64,000 nucleotides of DNA from Flavivirga eckloniae. Lineage in GTDB: Bacteria > Bacteroidota > Bacteroidia > Flavobacteriales > Flavobacteriaceae. The DNA is taken from assembly GCF_002886045.1 (NCBI RefSeq), contig NZ_CP025791.1, positions 4,913,001 to 4,977,000 on the forward strand. The letters run 5' to 3'. The position numbers and the translations under genes were made by a program. The number at the start of each line of letters is the position of its first letter. Position 1 is the first letter of the stretch. Below are positions 7,830 to 16,589 of the stretch, in pieces. Below the pieces are notes generated by a model. That model worked only from the letters and a program-made list of their open reading frames with translations. It ran no database searches and was not told the origin of the DNA.

Positions 7830-7837
7830 GGCTTTTT

Positions 7838-9049
7838 TTAGAGTAGTACTCGAAAACTAAAGTACAAATCTTTATATCTCATAAAATCCTCATATGCTAT
7901 TCCGAAAGAAATTCTATTCACAGGAAATCGATTATTAAAATTAATTGATTTGAAAATTTCGGCTTTGTAATTAATTCGAGTGTCAAATATTGAAGCCGAA
8001 ACAGTCGTACTTATATTAGTTTTTGAAAACCATTTAGAAGCGTAAAAATGACTTCCAAATTTATCATAATTTCTGCTTAAATAGTCTAATCCAATTCCTA
8101 TACCTAAGTTTTTTTTGAGATTTAAACCGTATTTGATTTGATGATTTTCAAATTTATTTTTTGTGTCATTAATATTAAGAATTCTATTCTGATAATAATA
8201 TGCTATAAAATCTGAAAAATTTGAATTTTTGTGAAATATATTCCATTTGGCTATTTGTAAATTCAGATGATGAAATCCATCATTGTCAAAGTTATACTGT
8301 AAAGAAGTACTTCCGTTTATTTTTGTTTTTCCAATATAAGTTGCAGAATAAGACGAGTAAAATCCTAAAGGTAATTTTGTAGCTCCACTATAGCCTAATT
8401 CCAAAGAATTTGACACATAACACATATTTACCATTCCTCCAGAATTGTAACAACCTTTCTTAGGTAATGTATTTTTAAAAGAAGTATAAACCTCTCGTAG
8501 TTTTAATGTGTCAGATAGCTTTTTAACTAAATCTAAAACAATTATTGCTTCTGGAATTGAGTCTTGTGTAGATGGTGTCCAATAGTTTTTTAGCCAGTAG
8601 TTTTTCTTATCGGAATGTTCTATGATATAAGTTATTCCGTCCATTCCTTGATTCCAGTTTTCGATATCCTTATCTGATGGTAATTCTAAAATTTTAGAGT
8701 TTTGGACAATATTATAGATGTCTTCTGATTGTTTTGATGATAAAAGTATTTTATTTGTTAAGGTTTCGGCTTGACTTCTATTAGCCTTTTTAGTATGATA
8801 AATATAATTGACAATTGAACCATTTATTTTAGAGCTGTCTTTTGAAATTTCAATTACTTGTCCGTGATTCCAAAATCTAAAATTGAATTCGCCTTCTGAT
8901 TTTTCAAAATCTTTTAAGTCCAAAGTTTTTTGAAATTCAATATTTCTTTTATACCAATATGTGGTGTCTCCTTTTATTTCTTTCGTTTGAGAAAACATAG
9001 TCTGAAACAACAATAAAAGCGGAATTATGATTATGTAAAGTTTCTTCAT
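7838..9049 (-). CDS. Exported protein of unknown function with barrel-like C-terminus
   Basis: 403 residues with a signal peptide (MKKLYIIIIPLLLLFQTMFS, then Q). The N-terminal half is soluble-looking (Trp/Asp-rich, for example ENWNQGMDGITYIIEHSDK). Residues from about 215 on show alternating strands (YSATYIGKTKINGSTSLQYN, IGIGLDYLSRNYDKFG, RISFGIAYEDF) ending YFSFRVLL, like an outer-membrane barrel. No family recognised. Sole gene of its cassette; boundaries GTTACCTGC and ACAGGTAAC match at 8 of 9 positions. Confidence 0.65.
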   Translation of the reverse strand: MKKLYIIIIPLLLLFQTMFSQTKEIKGDTTYWYKRNIEFQKTLDLKDFEKSEGEFNFRFWNHGQVIEISKDSSKINGSIVNYIYHTKKANRSQAETLTNKILLSSKQSEDIYNIVQNSKILELPSDKDIENWNQGMDGITYIIEHSDKKNYWLKNYWTPSTQDSIPEAIIVLDLVKKLSDTLKLREVYTSFKNTLPKKGCYNSGGMVNMCYVSNSLELGYSGATKLPLGFYSSYSATYIGKTKINGSTSLQYNFDNDGFHHLNLQIAKWNIFHKNSNFSDFIAYYYQNRILNINDTKNKFENHQIKYGLNLKKNLGIGIGLDYLSRNYDKFGSHFYASKWFSKTNISTTVSASIFDTRINYKAEIFKSINFNNRFPVNRISFGIAYEDFMRYKDLYFSFRVLL

Positions 9050-9056
9050 TCGCTTA

Positions 9057-9191
9057 CAGGTAACGGTTTGTGTAAAGATAGTTGCGTGATTAAGTAACTA
9101 ACTTTACAAAAATAGAACAAACCAGGGGAAAATCCTGCGGATTTTCCGAATAGGCAAGAACCAAGCAATTATTTTACACTTTGTTGTGCAT
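9057..9191 (-). repeat. attC-like site 6
   Basis: Core CAGGTAAC, 5 nt, arm GTGTAAAGATAGTTGCG; body with AAAATCCTGCGGATTTT; right arm GCAATTATTTTACAC, 3 nt, core GTTGTGCAT. Confidence 0.85.
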
Positions 9192-9197
9192 AGGTTT

Positions 9198-9749
9198 TTA
9201 TTCCACTTTATTTAATTCAATTTCATTAGGGTTTTCTGGAAATCCGATAAGTTTGTTATTGTAAAAGAACATTTCATAAGTTTCTCCGTTTTCCCAGCCG
9301 ATTAATAAAATACTATCTCCCTTTTTTTCATTCATACCCATTTCTATTATTTTCAGAGAATCAGTTGGATTTGGGTTTAATTCATAAATTCCATAAGTAT
9401 TTGGATTTTCGGAAATATCTAATCTCAAATTTCTGTTCTCAATTTTAAAATGATAGTTCGTCTGTGAGTAAGGATGATTTTCCATCCAGTTATTCCAGAA
9501 AAATGAAAAAATCCAATAGCAAACTATTGAGTTTACAAAGAATAAAATCGAAAGCCTTTTTTTGAAAAAGAAAACAATAATTCCAATCAGAACGTTTAAC
9601 CCGATTATACGAGGTCTGTAGGATTTCAGTCCGATTGACATAAATGGGTCAGGTTTAATTGTACTAACCCAATATTTCATTAGGAAAATATCAATTAATA
9701 AAATCAGAATTCCAATTCCGATTAATAATTTTGTTTCAGATTTCGCCAT
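9198..9749 (-). CDS. Hypothetical small membrane protein
   Basis: 183 residues from the ATG at 9749 (MAKSETKLLIGIGILILLID); the frame upstream runs into the recombination site. Two or three membrane segments are visible near residues 8-25, 48-60 and 67-85 (GLNVLIGIIVFFF, LSILFFVNSIVCYWIFSFFW). They are followed by a soluble C-terminal domain with beta-like segments (YHFKIENRNLRLDISENPN, DSILLIGWENGETYEMFFYN). No family recognised. Boundary words GTTGTGCAT and ACGCACAAC match at 8 of 9 positions. Confidence 0.65.
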   Translation of the reverse strand: MAKSETKLLIGIGILILLIDIFLMKYWVSTIKPDPFMSIGLKSYRPRIIGLNVLIGIIVFFFKKRLSILFFVNSIVCYWIFSFFWNNWMENHPYSQTNYHFKIENRNLRLDISENPNTYGIYELNPNPTDSLKIIEMGMNEKKGDSILLIGWENGETYEMFFYNNKLIGFPENPNEIELNKVE

Positions 9750-9758
9750 TCTCAACTT

Positions 9759-9960
9759 ACGCACAACGGACTTGTGTATGGAACGTAGCGTGTAAAAAGA
9801 CACTACCTTTTAGGGTTAACACAGAGCCGAATTTTTATATTTTGTTTTTAACTTTTCTCTTTTTAAAAGCCAAATTTAAAAATTTGGCGGTCTTTGTAAA
9901 TAAGCACAGACCTTTCGATTTAGCACTTATTAGCTATGTTTTATACACCGTGTTGTGCGT
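9759..9960 (-). repeat. attC-like site 7
   Basis: Core ACGCACAAC, 6 nt (GGACTT), L box GTGTATGG; right arm TTATACAC, 3 nt (CGT), core GTTGTGCGT. About 200 bp with an AT-rich body. Confidence 0.85.
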
Positions 9961-9967
9961 TCGTTTT

Positions 9968-10426
9968 TTATTCAACCATTAATTTAACTCTAACTTGACC
10001 TTCGTCTAAAAAGTCACGATTAAAAATCCTTTTTCCAATTATTTCTTTAGACTTTTTTATATCATCTAAATCTCCACCTAATTCAAGTTTGAATTCATTA
10101 GATTCACTATTATTTTCCGATTCTAAAAAGTCAGAAACGTGCAAATAGTATTTATCCAAAACATCTTCTAAGGGATATTGATTATTGTTCTCATCAGATT
10201 CTAATTCGTAAGAAATAGTCATTCTATATTTTGCGTCATCTTCATCCGTCAAGTCTTTATAAATTCCGTTTTCAACTACTTCGTATAGGTTAGTGTTTTC
10301 ATATTTCTGACACTTTTCCAATGAGATATTTTTCATAATATTATATTCCATTCGAAGTTTTTGATTAGAAGAAGAGTCTGATGATTTTTCTTTTTGACCT
10401 CCAAATAATTTATCAAAGATTCCCAT
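9968..10426 (-). CDS. Hypothetical cytosolic protein
   Basis: 152 residues beginning MGIFDKLFGGQKEKSSDSSS, a linker-like N-terminus often seen in small proteins of cassettes and T6SS- or toxin-associated loci. The rest is acidic (pI clearly low) with strands such as YRMTISYELESDENNNQYPL and a closing GQVRVKLMVE. No signal peptide or membrane segment. No family recognised. Boundary words GTTGTGCGT and ACGCATAAC match at 8 of 9. Confidence 0.6.
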   Translation of the reverse strand: MGIFDKLFGGQKEKSSDSSSNQKLRMEYNIMKNISLEKCQKYENTNLYEVVENGIYKDLTDEDDAKYRMTISYELESDENNNQYPLEDVLDKYYLHVSDFLESENNSESNEFKLELGGDLDDIKKSKEIIGKRIFNRDFLDEGQVRVKLMVE

Positions 10427-10458
10427 TCAATTTAATTTTAGTTCGGTTTTCTTATATG

Positions 10459-10594
10459 ACGCATAACGGTTTTGTATAAGATTAGTTGCGTGGTTTAGCA
10501 ATGAATTTAGCAAATACAAACTGAATTGAAAATCCGCGAGGATTTTCGTAAGTAAGCTAGAAATAGCAATTAATTTTATACGTTGTTGTAACCA
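10459..10594 (-). repeat. attC-like site 8
   Basis: Core ACGCATAAC, 6 nt, arm GTATAAGATTAGTTGCG; body with GAAAATCCGCGAGGATTTTC; right arm GCAATTAATTTTATAC, 3 nt (GTT), core GTTGTAACCA. The arms pair at 14 of 16 positions, the two exceptions being G-T on this strand and A-C on the other. Confidence 0.88.
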
Positions 10595-10601
10595 GTTTTA
10601 T

Positions 10602-11111
10602 TCATTTTTTTCTTTCCTTTTTCTTTATCATTTTTCCTTTCCAACTCTTACCATTTCTTGATGCGGTGTAAAATATTTTATTTTCTAATACGTCGTTAAT
10701 TTTAACATTCAAAACATCTCCAACACTTTCAATATTTCTATAATTATTTGTGTGCTTCTGATATCCCATTTTTTTTGGTTTTGGAATATAATCATAACCG
10801 GCATTTCTTGCTCTATCCCAGATAATTGTTCCTCTATGATATCCATTTACTTTTCTTTTGTTACGTTTCGGACGTATAATTTTTGTTACAATAGTATTAT
10901 ATTCACACTCATTTACCCAAACTAGATTCTTTTTTATAATATAATTTCCTTTATATTCAGTTAGAGTATTACCATTAATGACAATCATGCTTCCTTTTTT
11001 CCCATAAGAGAATGTTCCTTCACGCAAAATCAAACACTTGCTATCTTTAACTTGAGAAAATCCGTTTAAAATTGCGGATAAAAATGTAATTAGTAGTAAT
11101 GTTTTCTTCAT
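10602..11111 (-). CDS. Hypothetical exported basic protein
   Basis: 169 residues with signal peptide MKKTLLLITFLSAILNGFSQ. The mature part is very basic (RPKRNKRKVNGYHRG, ending GKMIKKKERKK) with a KCLILREGTFSYGKKGSMIV start typical of small periplasmic proteins of Bacteroidota. No family recognised. Boundary words GTTGTAACCA and TGGTTACTAC match at 9 of 10; the mismatch falls in the AAC core of site 9. Confidence 0.6.
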   Translation of the reverse strand: MKKTLLLITFLSAILNGFSQVKDSKCLILREGTFSYGKKGSMIVINGNTLTEYKGNYIIKKNLVWVNECEYNTIVTKIIRPKRNKRKVNGYHRGTIIWDRARNAGYDYIPKPKKMGYQKHTNNYRNIESVGDVLNVKINDVLENKIFYTASRNGKSWKGKMIKKKERKK

Positions 11112-11169
11112 TTTATTAAGTTTATATTATATGAAGAATTATCTTCAAAAATCGTTCCGATTTTCAAAT

Positions 11170-11361
11170 TGGTTACTACGTTCCGGCTATGATTAGTGCG
11201 GCGAGGAAATTCAGAGAATTTCAAGCCTAGCGCAAGTAAAAGCTTTTAGCGTTTTTTAGTTTAAGTTTAAAAATAAGAAAAAAGCTTTTGCGACAATGCA
11301 AATCAGCTAACATTTCGGCTCGTACCTAAGACCGCATTAATTATAGGCATTGTTAGCAAAT
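11170..11361 (-). repeat. attC-like site 9 (core AAC changed to TAC)
   Basis: Left core TGGTTACTAC, 5 nt (GTTCC), arm GGCTATGATTAGTGCGG; right arm CCGCATTAATTATAGGC, 3 nt, core GTTAGCAAAT. The arms are well paired, but the left core triplet reads TAC where every other site has AAC. Confidence 0.8.
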
Positions 11362-11362
11362 G

Positions 11363-11833
11363 TTATTTTTTATATCGCTCACCAAATTCATCATATATTT
11401 CTGACATATTGAAAGCGATTGGACTTGATCCATTTTTATTAAGTAAATCCAACTTTTCTTTGGCCTCAAATATAGTTGGAATATGATCTTTATTTATATA
11501 CCACATTACCGCTTTATGTCCTTCTATTTCATTTGACCATTTTTTTCTGCTTTTAAGAAAATAACTATGAACAGTTTTATAAGTATATTCACTTAAGGAT
11601 TCATAATTTTTCCAAACAGACATATTCACAAAAATCAATTTATCTTCATAAGGTGTCTCTAAATCTGTTGCACTTGTACCACTTTCATCTTTAAGTCTCC
11701 AAATAAATCCATCACTTTCTTCAGCTAATAAGTTAACTGGCGCAAGAAAATCTTTAAATTCTTTTATAATTGGAGAGTCTAATTCGTCTTTTAATCTGAT
11801 GATATTATATTGAGCAAGATGTTTATTTTTCAT
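11363..11833 (-). CDS. DUF3291 domain-containing protein
   Basis: 156 residues, no signal peptide. The beginning HLAQYNIIRLKDELDSPIIK, the central SDGFIWRLKDESG with NMSVWKNYESLSEYTYKTVH, and the closing KAVMWYINKDHIPTIFEAKE with PIAFNMSEIYDEFGERY match the DUF3291 fold, a dimeric alpha-beta barrel related to antibiotic-biosynthesis monooxygenases. The family's reaction is unknown. Single-gene cassette with perfect 10-bp boundary complement (GTTAGCAAAT / ATTTGCTAAC). Confidence 0.8.
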   Translation of the reverse strand: MKNKHLAQYNIIRLKDELDSPIIKEFKDFLAPVNLLAEESDGFIWRLKDESGTSATDLETPYEDKLIFVNMSVWKNYESLSEYTYKTVHSYFLKSRKKWSNEIEGHKAVMWYINKDHIPTIFEAKEKLDLLNKNGSSPIAFNMSEIYDEFGERYKK

Positions 11834-11864
11834 TATTCTTTGTATAGACTATTGTGAATTTAAT

Positions 11865-11998
11865 ATTTGCTAACGTTTAGTATATGAAAAGTAGGTGATT
11901 TCGAAGCACCACTTTGGATTAAAAAAGAACTTTAGCACGAGCCAGAAGCCCTGTTTTTATTACTATTTTGCCTATTTTTCATATACATTGTTGTGTGT
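11865..11998 (-). repeat. attC-like site 10
   Basis: Core ATTTGCTAAC, 5 nt (GTTTA), arm GTATATGAAAAGTAGG; right arm CCTATTTTTCATATAC, 3 nt, core GTTGTGTGT. Arms pair at 15 of 16. The 3' end of the following gene (stop at 11972) lies inside this site. Confidence 0.88.
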
Positions 11999-12385
11999 TC
12001 GTTTTTGAATTGTCATATAAATTGCGTGAGGTAACATAATAAATGTCATTCCAGAAAATGGTATCATATATACTCCAATCAAGACCACAATTAAATATGA
12101 CCAAATAAATTTACTTGATATATTTTGAGTAGTTTTTTCAATGTAGTCAATTAAAAAACCAATTGGGATTAATAATAGTCCAAAATAAACAAACCAAAAT
12201 GCGGCAAAATTTTCATAATTCATTTGCCCATTTAGTAAAGGGAATTCAAAAAGTCCTTCACTAATTTTGAAAAATAGTTTATTTGCAAATTCTAGAAACT
12301 GTTTGCCAAATGCAAATGGGGAAATGCCTAATAAAAAATGAACAATTCCTGTATATAACAATATTTTTCCGTTAGTTATGTTCAT
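11972..12385 (-). CDS. DUF6463 family membrane protein
   Basis: 137 residues from the ATG at 12385 (MNITNGKILLYTGIVHFLLG); an upstream TTG extension is not convincing. About four membrane segments: residues 8-25, 58-76, 92-110 and 113-128. The N-terminal TGIVHFLLGISPFAFG and the FAAFWFVYFGLLLIPIG segment are typical of DUF6463. The last codons run into site 10, so the terminal THNNVYEK comes from recombination-site DNA. It shares its cassette with a truncated Crp-like gene upstream; in Flavobacteria this family is often encoded beside Crp regulators (recalled, not checked). Confidence 0.7.
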   Translation of the reverse strand: MNITNGKILLYTGIVHFLLGISPFAFGKQFLEFANKLFFKISEGLFEFPLLNGQMNYENFAAFWFVYFGLLLIPIGFLIDYIEKTTQNISSKFIWSYLIVVLIGVYMIPFSGMTFIMLPHAIYMTIQKRTHNNVYEK

Positions 12386-12455
12386 CTTTTTCTTTATTTG
12401 ATACAAAATTAATTGTTTTCAAATAAATTATTTTTGACCTACATCAAATTATTCT

Positions 12456-12788
12456 TTATTCTTTATTCTTTTCGGTTACAAGAATAACGCAATCTTCCAT
12501 AGTTTCAATATAATGAAGACTTGGCTCGTCTGTTAGAAAGCTAGTACTTGAAGTGATAAATTCATTTTTAAAAGCAAACCAATCTATAATTTTCTTGTCA
12601 TCATTGATGTAATACGCTTTTAAAGACCCTTTTATTACATAAAATAATTTATGTCTTTGTTGCTCTTCTTTTACAATCTGTTCACCTTTTTTGTATTCAA
12701 TTATTTTACTGTTAGTTTCCCAACTTGAAATTGTTTCTTTTTCAAGGTTACTATAATTAAAAGCTATTTTATCAATTATTTCATTCAA
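12456..12788 (-). pseudogene. Crp/Fnr-like regulator, truncated
   Basis: A 110-codon frame from a TTG (no ATG in frame) covers only the effector domain: KGEQIVKEEQQRHKLFYVIK and GSLKAYYINDDKKIIDWFAF, then HYIETMEDCVILVTEKNKE. It stops before the dimerisation helix and has no winged helix, about half the normal 190 residues. DUF6463 follows 71 bp downstream. The missing part was probably deleted within the cassette. Without a DNA-binding domain it is unlikely to work as a regulator. Confidence 0.7.
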
Positions 12789-12809
12789 TTCGTGATTCTT
12801 TTTTCAATG

Positions 12810-12945
12810 ACATACAACGTGTTCGTGTATGGTTAGTTGTGTTGGCTAGGTCTAAATTAATAAAAGAAAACGAACCAGAGGGAAATCCGTAGGATTTTCC
12901 GAGTAGGCGAGAACCCAACAATTAATTATACACGGTGTTGGCAAA
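12810..12945 (-). repeat. attC-like site 11
   Basis: Core ACATACAAC, 6 nt (GTGTTC), L box GTGTATGG; body with AAATCCGTAGGATTT; right arm AATTATACAC, 3 nt (GGT), core GTTGGCAAA. Confidence 0.85.
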
Positions 12946-12951
12946 TCGTTT

Positions 12952-13455
12952 TTATTTCGAAATCAATATTTTTTCCATTTTATAATCCTCAACAGAATGT
13001 CCATTCGGGAATGAGTTTATAATCGATTCCACTATTTTAAATCCGTTTTTTATATAAATGTCAATTGTATTCTGATTTTGTTGGTTTACAATTAGTTCAA
13101 TTTTCTCAATTCCGTTATCCGTTGCAAATCCGTTAACATATTCCAACGCTGTCTTTCCGATTTTCAGTCCACGAAATGATTCCAAAATATAGAGTTTGCT
13201 CAAAATCAATATTTTATTCAGTTTTTGAATTCCTAAATATCCAACATTTTTTGTATCAAAATTTAAGAGAAAATAGCTGAAATCTTCATTCTTAATTTGC
13301 TTTCCGATTGCACTTTCGGATTGAAATTCTGTTAAGAAATAATCTGTATGTTCAGATGGAATTATTGGGTCATAAACTTCGTGTAAAATTTCAATCGCCA
13401 ATTTTTCTATGATTTTAAATTCGGTCGAATTATCAGCTTTTTTAACCTCAATCAT
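12952..13455 (-). CDS. GNAT family N-acetyltransferase
   Basis: 167 residues from the ATG at 13455 (MIEVKKADNSTEF). GNAT elements are visible in order: motif B-like NVGYLGIQKLNKILILSKLY, the acetyl-CoA pyrophosphate loop SFRGLKIGKTALEYV, then IEKIELIVNQQNQNTIDIY and KNGFKIVESI. The substrate is unknown; the family acetylates amines of small molecules or proteins. Single-gene cassette with boundary GTTGGCAAA / TTTGCCAAC (9 of 9). Confidence 0.88.
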   Translation of the reverse strand: MIEVKKADNSTEFKIIEKLAIEILHEVYDPIIPSEHTDYFLTEFQSESAIGKQIKNEDFSYFLLNFDTKNVGYLGIQKLNKILILSKLYILESFRGLKIGKTALEYVNGFATDNGIEKIELIVNQQNQNTIDIYIKNGFKIVESIINSFPNGHSVEDYKMEKILISK

Positions 13456-13470
13456 CGTTTTTCTCAAATG

Positions 13471-13545
13471 TTTGCCAACGTGTCGGCTAAAAAGCGTTGC
13501 TTTCCCTTTTGGGAAGCTATGATTTTTTAGCTTTTGTTAGCGAAT
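13471..13545 (-). repeat. attC-like site 12 (short)
   Basis: 75 bp: core TTTGCCAAC, 5 nt (GTGTC), arm GGCTAAAAAGCG; right arm TTTTTTAGC (L box), then TTTT before core GTTAGCGAAT. A compact hairpin with inner stem CTTTCCC/GGGAAG. Confidence 0.82.
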
Positions 13546-13550
13546 GTTAT

Positions 13551-14147
13551 TCATTTTTTATATACAAAATCACTTTCATGGTCATCCGAATTTTCATAAC
13601 CTTTAGGAAAAGTTAAACCTGTGAATTCTCCATTACCTAAAAATCTAACATCTCTCCAAGAGCAATCTGAAAAATCAGTATTACCTAGCATATGAGAACG
13701 AAAATTCAAATAGTGCCATTCACAATTTTTTAGATCTAACCATTTAAAATAACTGCAATAACAATCTAAATTCTTGAACAAAGTGTTAACAAAATTGGAA
13801 TTGGTCAAATATGTAAAGGTAAAATTACATCGCTCGAATTTGCAATCTACCATTTTCACTTTGTCAAATATAGATCTAACAAGTATACAATCACTAAATT
13901 CAACATTTTGAAATTCAGATCCACTAAAATCAAACCCAGAAAGGTTCAGAAAATTCAATTTTAAATTTCTAAATTTCAAATTCTTGAGCTCGACTTCTTC
14001 AGAATAAATTTCACCATTGTAAATCCAAGTGTCATCTTTTTCAATTGTTAACATTGAAATTATTTTATCAAAATCCGATCTTTGTAGATCTTCATTTAGA
14101 TCTAATTTTTCTTGAAGCTTGCTGTATGTCAGAATGTCTTGTTCCAT
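13551..14147 (-). CDS. Pentapeptide repeat protein
   Basis: 198 residues. After a 50-residue N-terminal segment the chain consists of A(D/N)LxF-type five-residue repeats (LKNLKFRNLKLNFLNLSGFD, FSGSEFQNVEFSDC, FERCNFTFTYLTNSNF, LDLKNCEWHYLNF, NTDFSDCSW), which build a right-handed quadrilateral beta helix. Relatives include DNA-mimicking gyrase protectors (Qnr, MfpA), but most have unknown roles. Single-gene cassette with a perfect 10-bp boundary complement. Confidence 0.85.
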   Translation of the reverse strand: MEQDILTYSKLQEKLDLNEDLQRSDFDKIISMLTIEKDDTWIYNGEIYSEEVELKNLKFRNLKLNFLNLSGFDFSGSEFQNVEFSDCILVRSIFDKVKMVDCKFERCNFTFTYLTNSNFVNTLFKNLDCYCSYFKWLDLKNCEWHYLNFRSHMLGNTDFSDCSWRDVRFLGNGEFTGLTFPKGYENSDDHESDFVYKK

Positions 14148-14153
14148 TTGAAT

Positions 14154-14291
14154 ATTCGCTAACAGTTAGGCTATGGTATCGTTGTGGAATTGTCCGCAAG
14201 GACCATTCCGGGAGAACTAAGCGTTGGTTGAAAGATAGGGATTTTCGGATAAAAATTCCGCCACAATGAATTATAGGCGTTGTTAGCCATT
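14154..14291 (-). repeat. attC-like site 13
   Basis: Core ATTCGCTAAC, 5 nt, L box GGCTATGG; right arm CCACAATGAATTATAGGC, 3 nt, core GTTAGCCATT. The interior copies site 4, but the left boundary word belongs to the pentapeptide cassette, exactly as expected for cassette insertion next to it. Confidence 0.85.
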
Positions 14292-14294
14292 GTT

Positions 14295-15251
14295 TTATTC
14301 CGCCTTGATTTTCATCATTTTATAAGATTCCAACTTTTTTAAGTCCAGAATCTTATTTGTGTTCCCATCAAAATTACCCATTTGGGTGTTAATTACGAAG
14401 TAAATGTTTCCGTCGAAGATGTCAAAAGTGGTTGGAGTTTTAAAACTATTCGTGAACTCAACAATTTTTTCACTTCTCAGAATTTCGGTTCGAGCTTTGT
14501 TAAGGTCAAATCTAAACAATCCATTTTTTGATTTATCTCTCCAGCCATTCACGATTCCATATAGATTATTTTTGTAAAATTTTAAACCATCTATACCTGA
14601 ATAATTTTCTTTGGGTTCATTTATTATTTTTTTCGATTTTCTGTTGACAACACAAATTCCGTTGCCTGATGCTAAATACAAATATTCATCATTATTGGAG
14701 ATAGTAATTCCGTTTGAGTTGGGAATCTTTTCAGAATCCAAATAGACTTCCATGGTTTTACTTGGCCTTTGAATTTTATAGATTTTATTGCTTTCTGAAT
14801 CGGTTATGAAAATTTCATTATTTGAACTAACGGCTAAATCATTTAAATAGTGAAAACTCGAGTCCTCAATTGAGTAGGAGTCGATAAGACTCCCTGAGGA
14901 AAGCTGCAGAAGTAAAAGTATTGATTCATTTTTATCTGCTGTAAGACTATTGCCAAGAGCATATAAAGTGTCTCCTTTTATTGTCATTCCAAAACCAGCT
15001 AAATAGTTATATTTGTTAGTCTCTAGAAAAGTTTTATGATTATTACCGTCGAGCGAACTGCTTACAATTTTATTGCTTTTTAGACTGTTTAGATACATTT
15101 TTTTTGAATTGCCGTCGATGGCGATACCTTCTGGTATTAAATCTTTTTCAAAATTCAGTTTAGTCAATTCCAATTTTTCACTTATACAAGAAATGAGTCC
15201 CAATAAAGTCAAGGATATAAAAATTGACTTAGTATTTAGGATTTTTTTCAT
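14295..15251 (-). CDS. SMP-30/NHL-like propeller lipoprotein, copy 2
   Basis: 318 residues with the same lipobox (LISC) and propeller repeats as the gene at 5336-6292. Two residue differences are visible: KKMYLN in place of KKIYLN and AVSSNNE in place of AVSLNNE. The near identity, together with the linked insertion sequence, points to a recent duplication of the whole cassette. Activity is unknown. Confidence 0.75.
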   Translation of the reverse strand: MKKILNTKSIFISLTLLGLISCISEKLELTKLNFEKDLIPEGIAIDGNSKKMYLNSLKSNKIVSSSLDGNNHKTFLETNKYNYLAGFGMTIKGDTLYALGNSLTADKNESILLLLQLSSGSLIDSYSIEDSSFHYLNDLAVSSNNEIFITDSESNKIYKIQRPSKTMEVYLDSEKIPNSNGITISNNDEYLYLASGNGICVVNRKSKKIINEPKENYSGIDGLKFYKNNLYGIVNGWRDKSKNGLFRFDLNKARTEILRSEKIVEFTNSFKTPTTFDIFDGNIYFVINTQMGNFDGNTNKILDLKKLESYKMMKIKAE

Positions 15252-15274
15252 TTTAGAAATATGTATGTTAATGT

Positions 15275-16580
15275 TCGTTAAGAGACATGGTTTACACAAG
15301 TTAAAGATTAGACTTTACACTAAATTAGTTTCTAACCTTATGTTAGTTTTTTTATTTCTTAATTCATTTTCATTAAAGAAACCTAAAAATACGTTTCTGT
15401 AAAACACTTTCCAAATACCGTTACCAAGATTTTGGATTCCTACATATTTACCTTTTAGAGCACTTGTTAAATATACCCAATAATAGGACCTCCATCTGAT
15501 AGCTCCGTTTTGAGTTACTTTAAGAACTTTATGGTCTAAATCATAATCAAAGAGAGGTGTTTTTTCGGGAAAAGGTCTGGTCTCAAAATTATGGACAGAA
15601 GCGGGTGTTTTCATGCCTAAAGCCTCATGGGGTCTTATGTGATTATATTCCTTTACAAAATGGTTTAATCTGCGTTGTTGGGCTTTTAGATCATAAGCAG
15701 AAGGTCTGGCACATGCCGCCTTTAAGTCACGGTGCATGCGTTCGTGCCTTCCGTTTTGCTCAGGGTGGGCAGGGTCAGAAAACACAGGGGTAATCCCAAG
15801 TTCAATAAACCAATAAGAGAGTTGGGTATAGCGTTGGATGGCTCTTACAGAACCAAAGGGGCTACCGTTATCTGTATGGATTTGTTTAGGCATACCATAC
15901 TTTCTAAAGACCTTTGTAAACTCAGTTTTAGCAGACTTTAAGTTTTCCTTATAATGCCCTTTAGCCGTAAACAAAAAACGACTTTTGGAATCTGCAATGG
16001 TTAGCGGGTGACAATAGATCTTATTGCCCATTAAAAACTTTCCTTTATAATCTGCACTCCATACTTCATTACATGATTTGGGGTCGAAAATAGGGAACAC
16101 AGGTTTGACCCTTCTCATTCGTTTTTGAGGACAGACCAGACCATTTTTCTTGAGTATGTTGTGGACAGTAACCACAGAAGGAACTATTTCTTTATTGAAA
16201 TCGTTAAACAAAAGTATTCTGATTTTTTTAGCTCCCCAACGTGGATATTTAGCCTTTAATTTAATAATAGCTTTAACAATATTCTCACCCGTAGCGTTAG
16301 GATGTTCCCTGGGTGCTCTTGACTGCTCTTTTAGACCGTCATAACCTTGATTTTCGAATCTGGAAATCAGCTTGTAGGCTGTTGGTCTTGAGATTTCAAA
16401 GTTTTTGCATAATTCTGTGATGGTATATTTCCCAGTTCTCCATTCACAGATAAATTCAATTTTTTGTTCCATAGTTGTAGTTGCTTTCCAAGGCATGATA
16501 ATTTGATTTTTATCTCAAATTACAACCTAAAAAAGTGTAAACTATGTCCCTTTAACTTTGTAAACTATGTGCCTTTACCA
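15275..16580 (-). mobile_element. IS481-family insertion sequence, copy 2
   Basis: Same ends as copy 1 (left TCGTTAAG, right CTTTACCA) and the same insertion point relative to the lipoprotein gene. So it was copied with the cassette and did not transpose independently into the second site. Confidence 0.8.
15315..16496 (-). CDS. IS481 family transposase, copy 2
   Basis: 393 residues, identical to the protein at 6356-7537 except Glu34 (FEISRPTA) in place of Gly34 in the N-terminal helix-turn-helix turn. The Gly position is usually conserved in HTH turns, so this copy may bind DNA less well. The catalytic D149, D209 and E252 are intact. Confidence 0.92.
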   Translation of the reverse strand: MPWKATTTMEQKIEFICEWRTGKYTITELCKNFEISRPTAYKLISRFENQGYDGLKEQSRAPREHPNATGENIVKAIIKLKAKYPRWGAKKIRILLFNDFNKEIVPSVVTVHNILKKNGLVCPQKRMRRVKPVFPIFDPKSCNEVWSADYKGKFLMGNKIYCHPLTIADSKSRFLFTAKGHYKENLKSAKTEFTKVFRKYGMPKQIHTDNGSPFGSVRAIQRYTQLSYWFIELGITPVFSDPAHPEQNGRHERMHRDLKAACARPSAYDLKAQQRRLNHFVKEYNHIRPHEALGMKTPASVHNFETRPFPEKTPLFDYDLDHKVLKVTQNGAIRWRSYYWVYLTSALKGKYVGIQNLGNGIWKVFYRNVFLGFFNENELRNKKTNIRLETNLV

Positions 16581-16589
16581 TACCTAAAT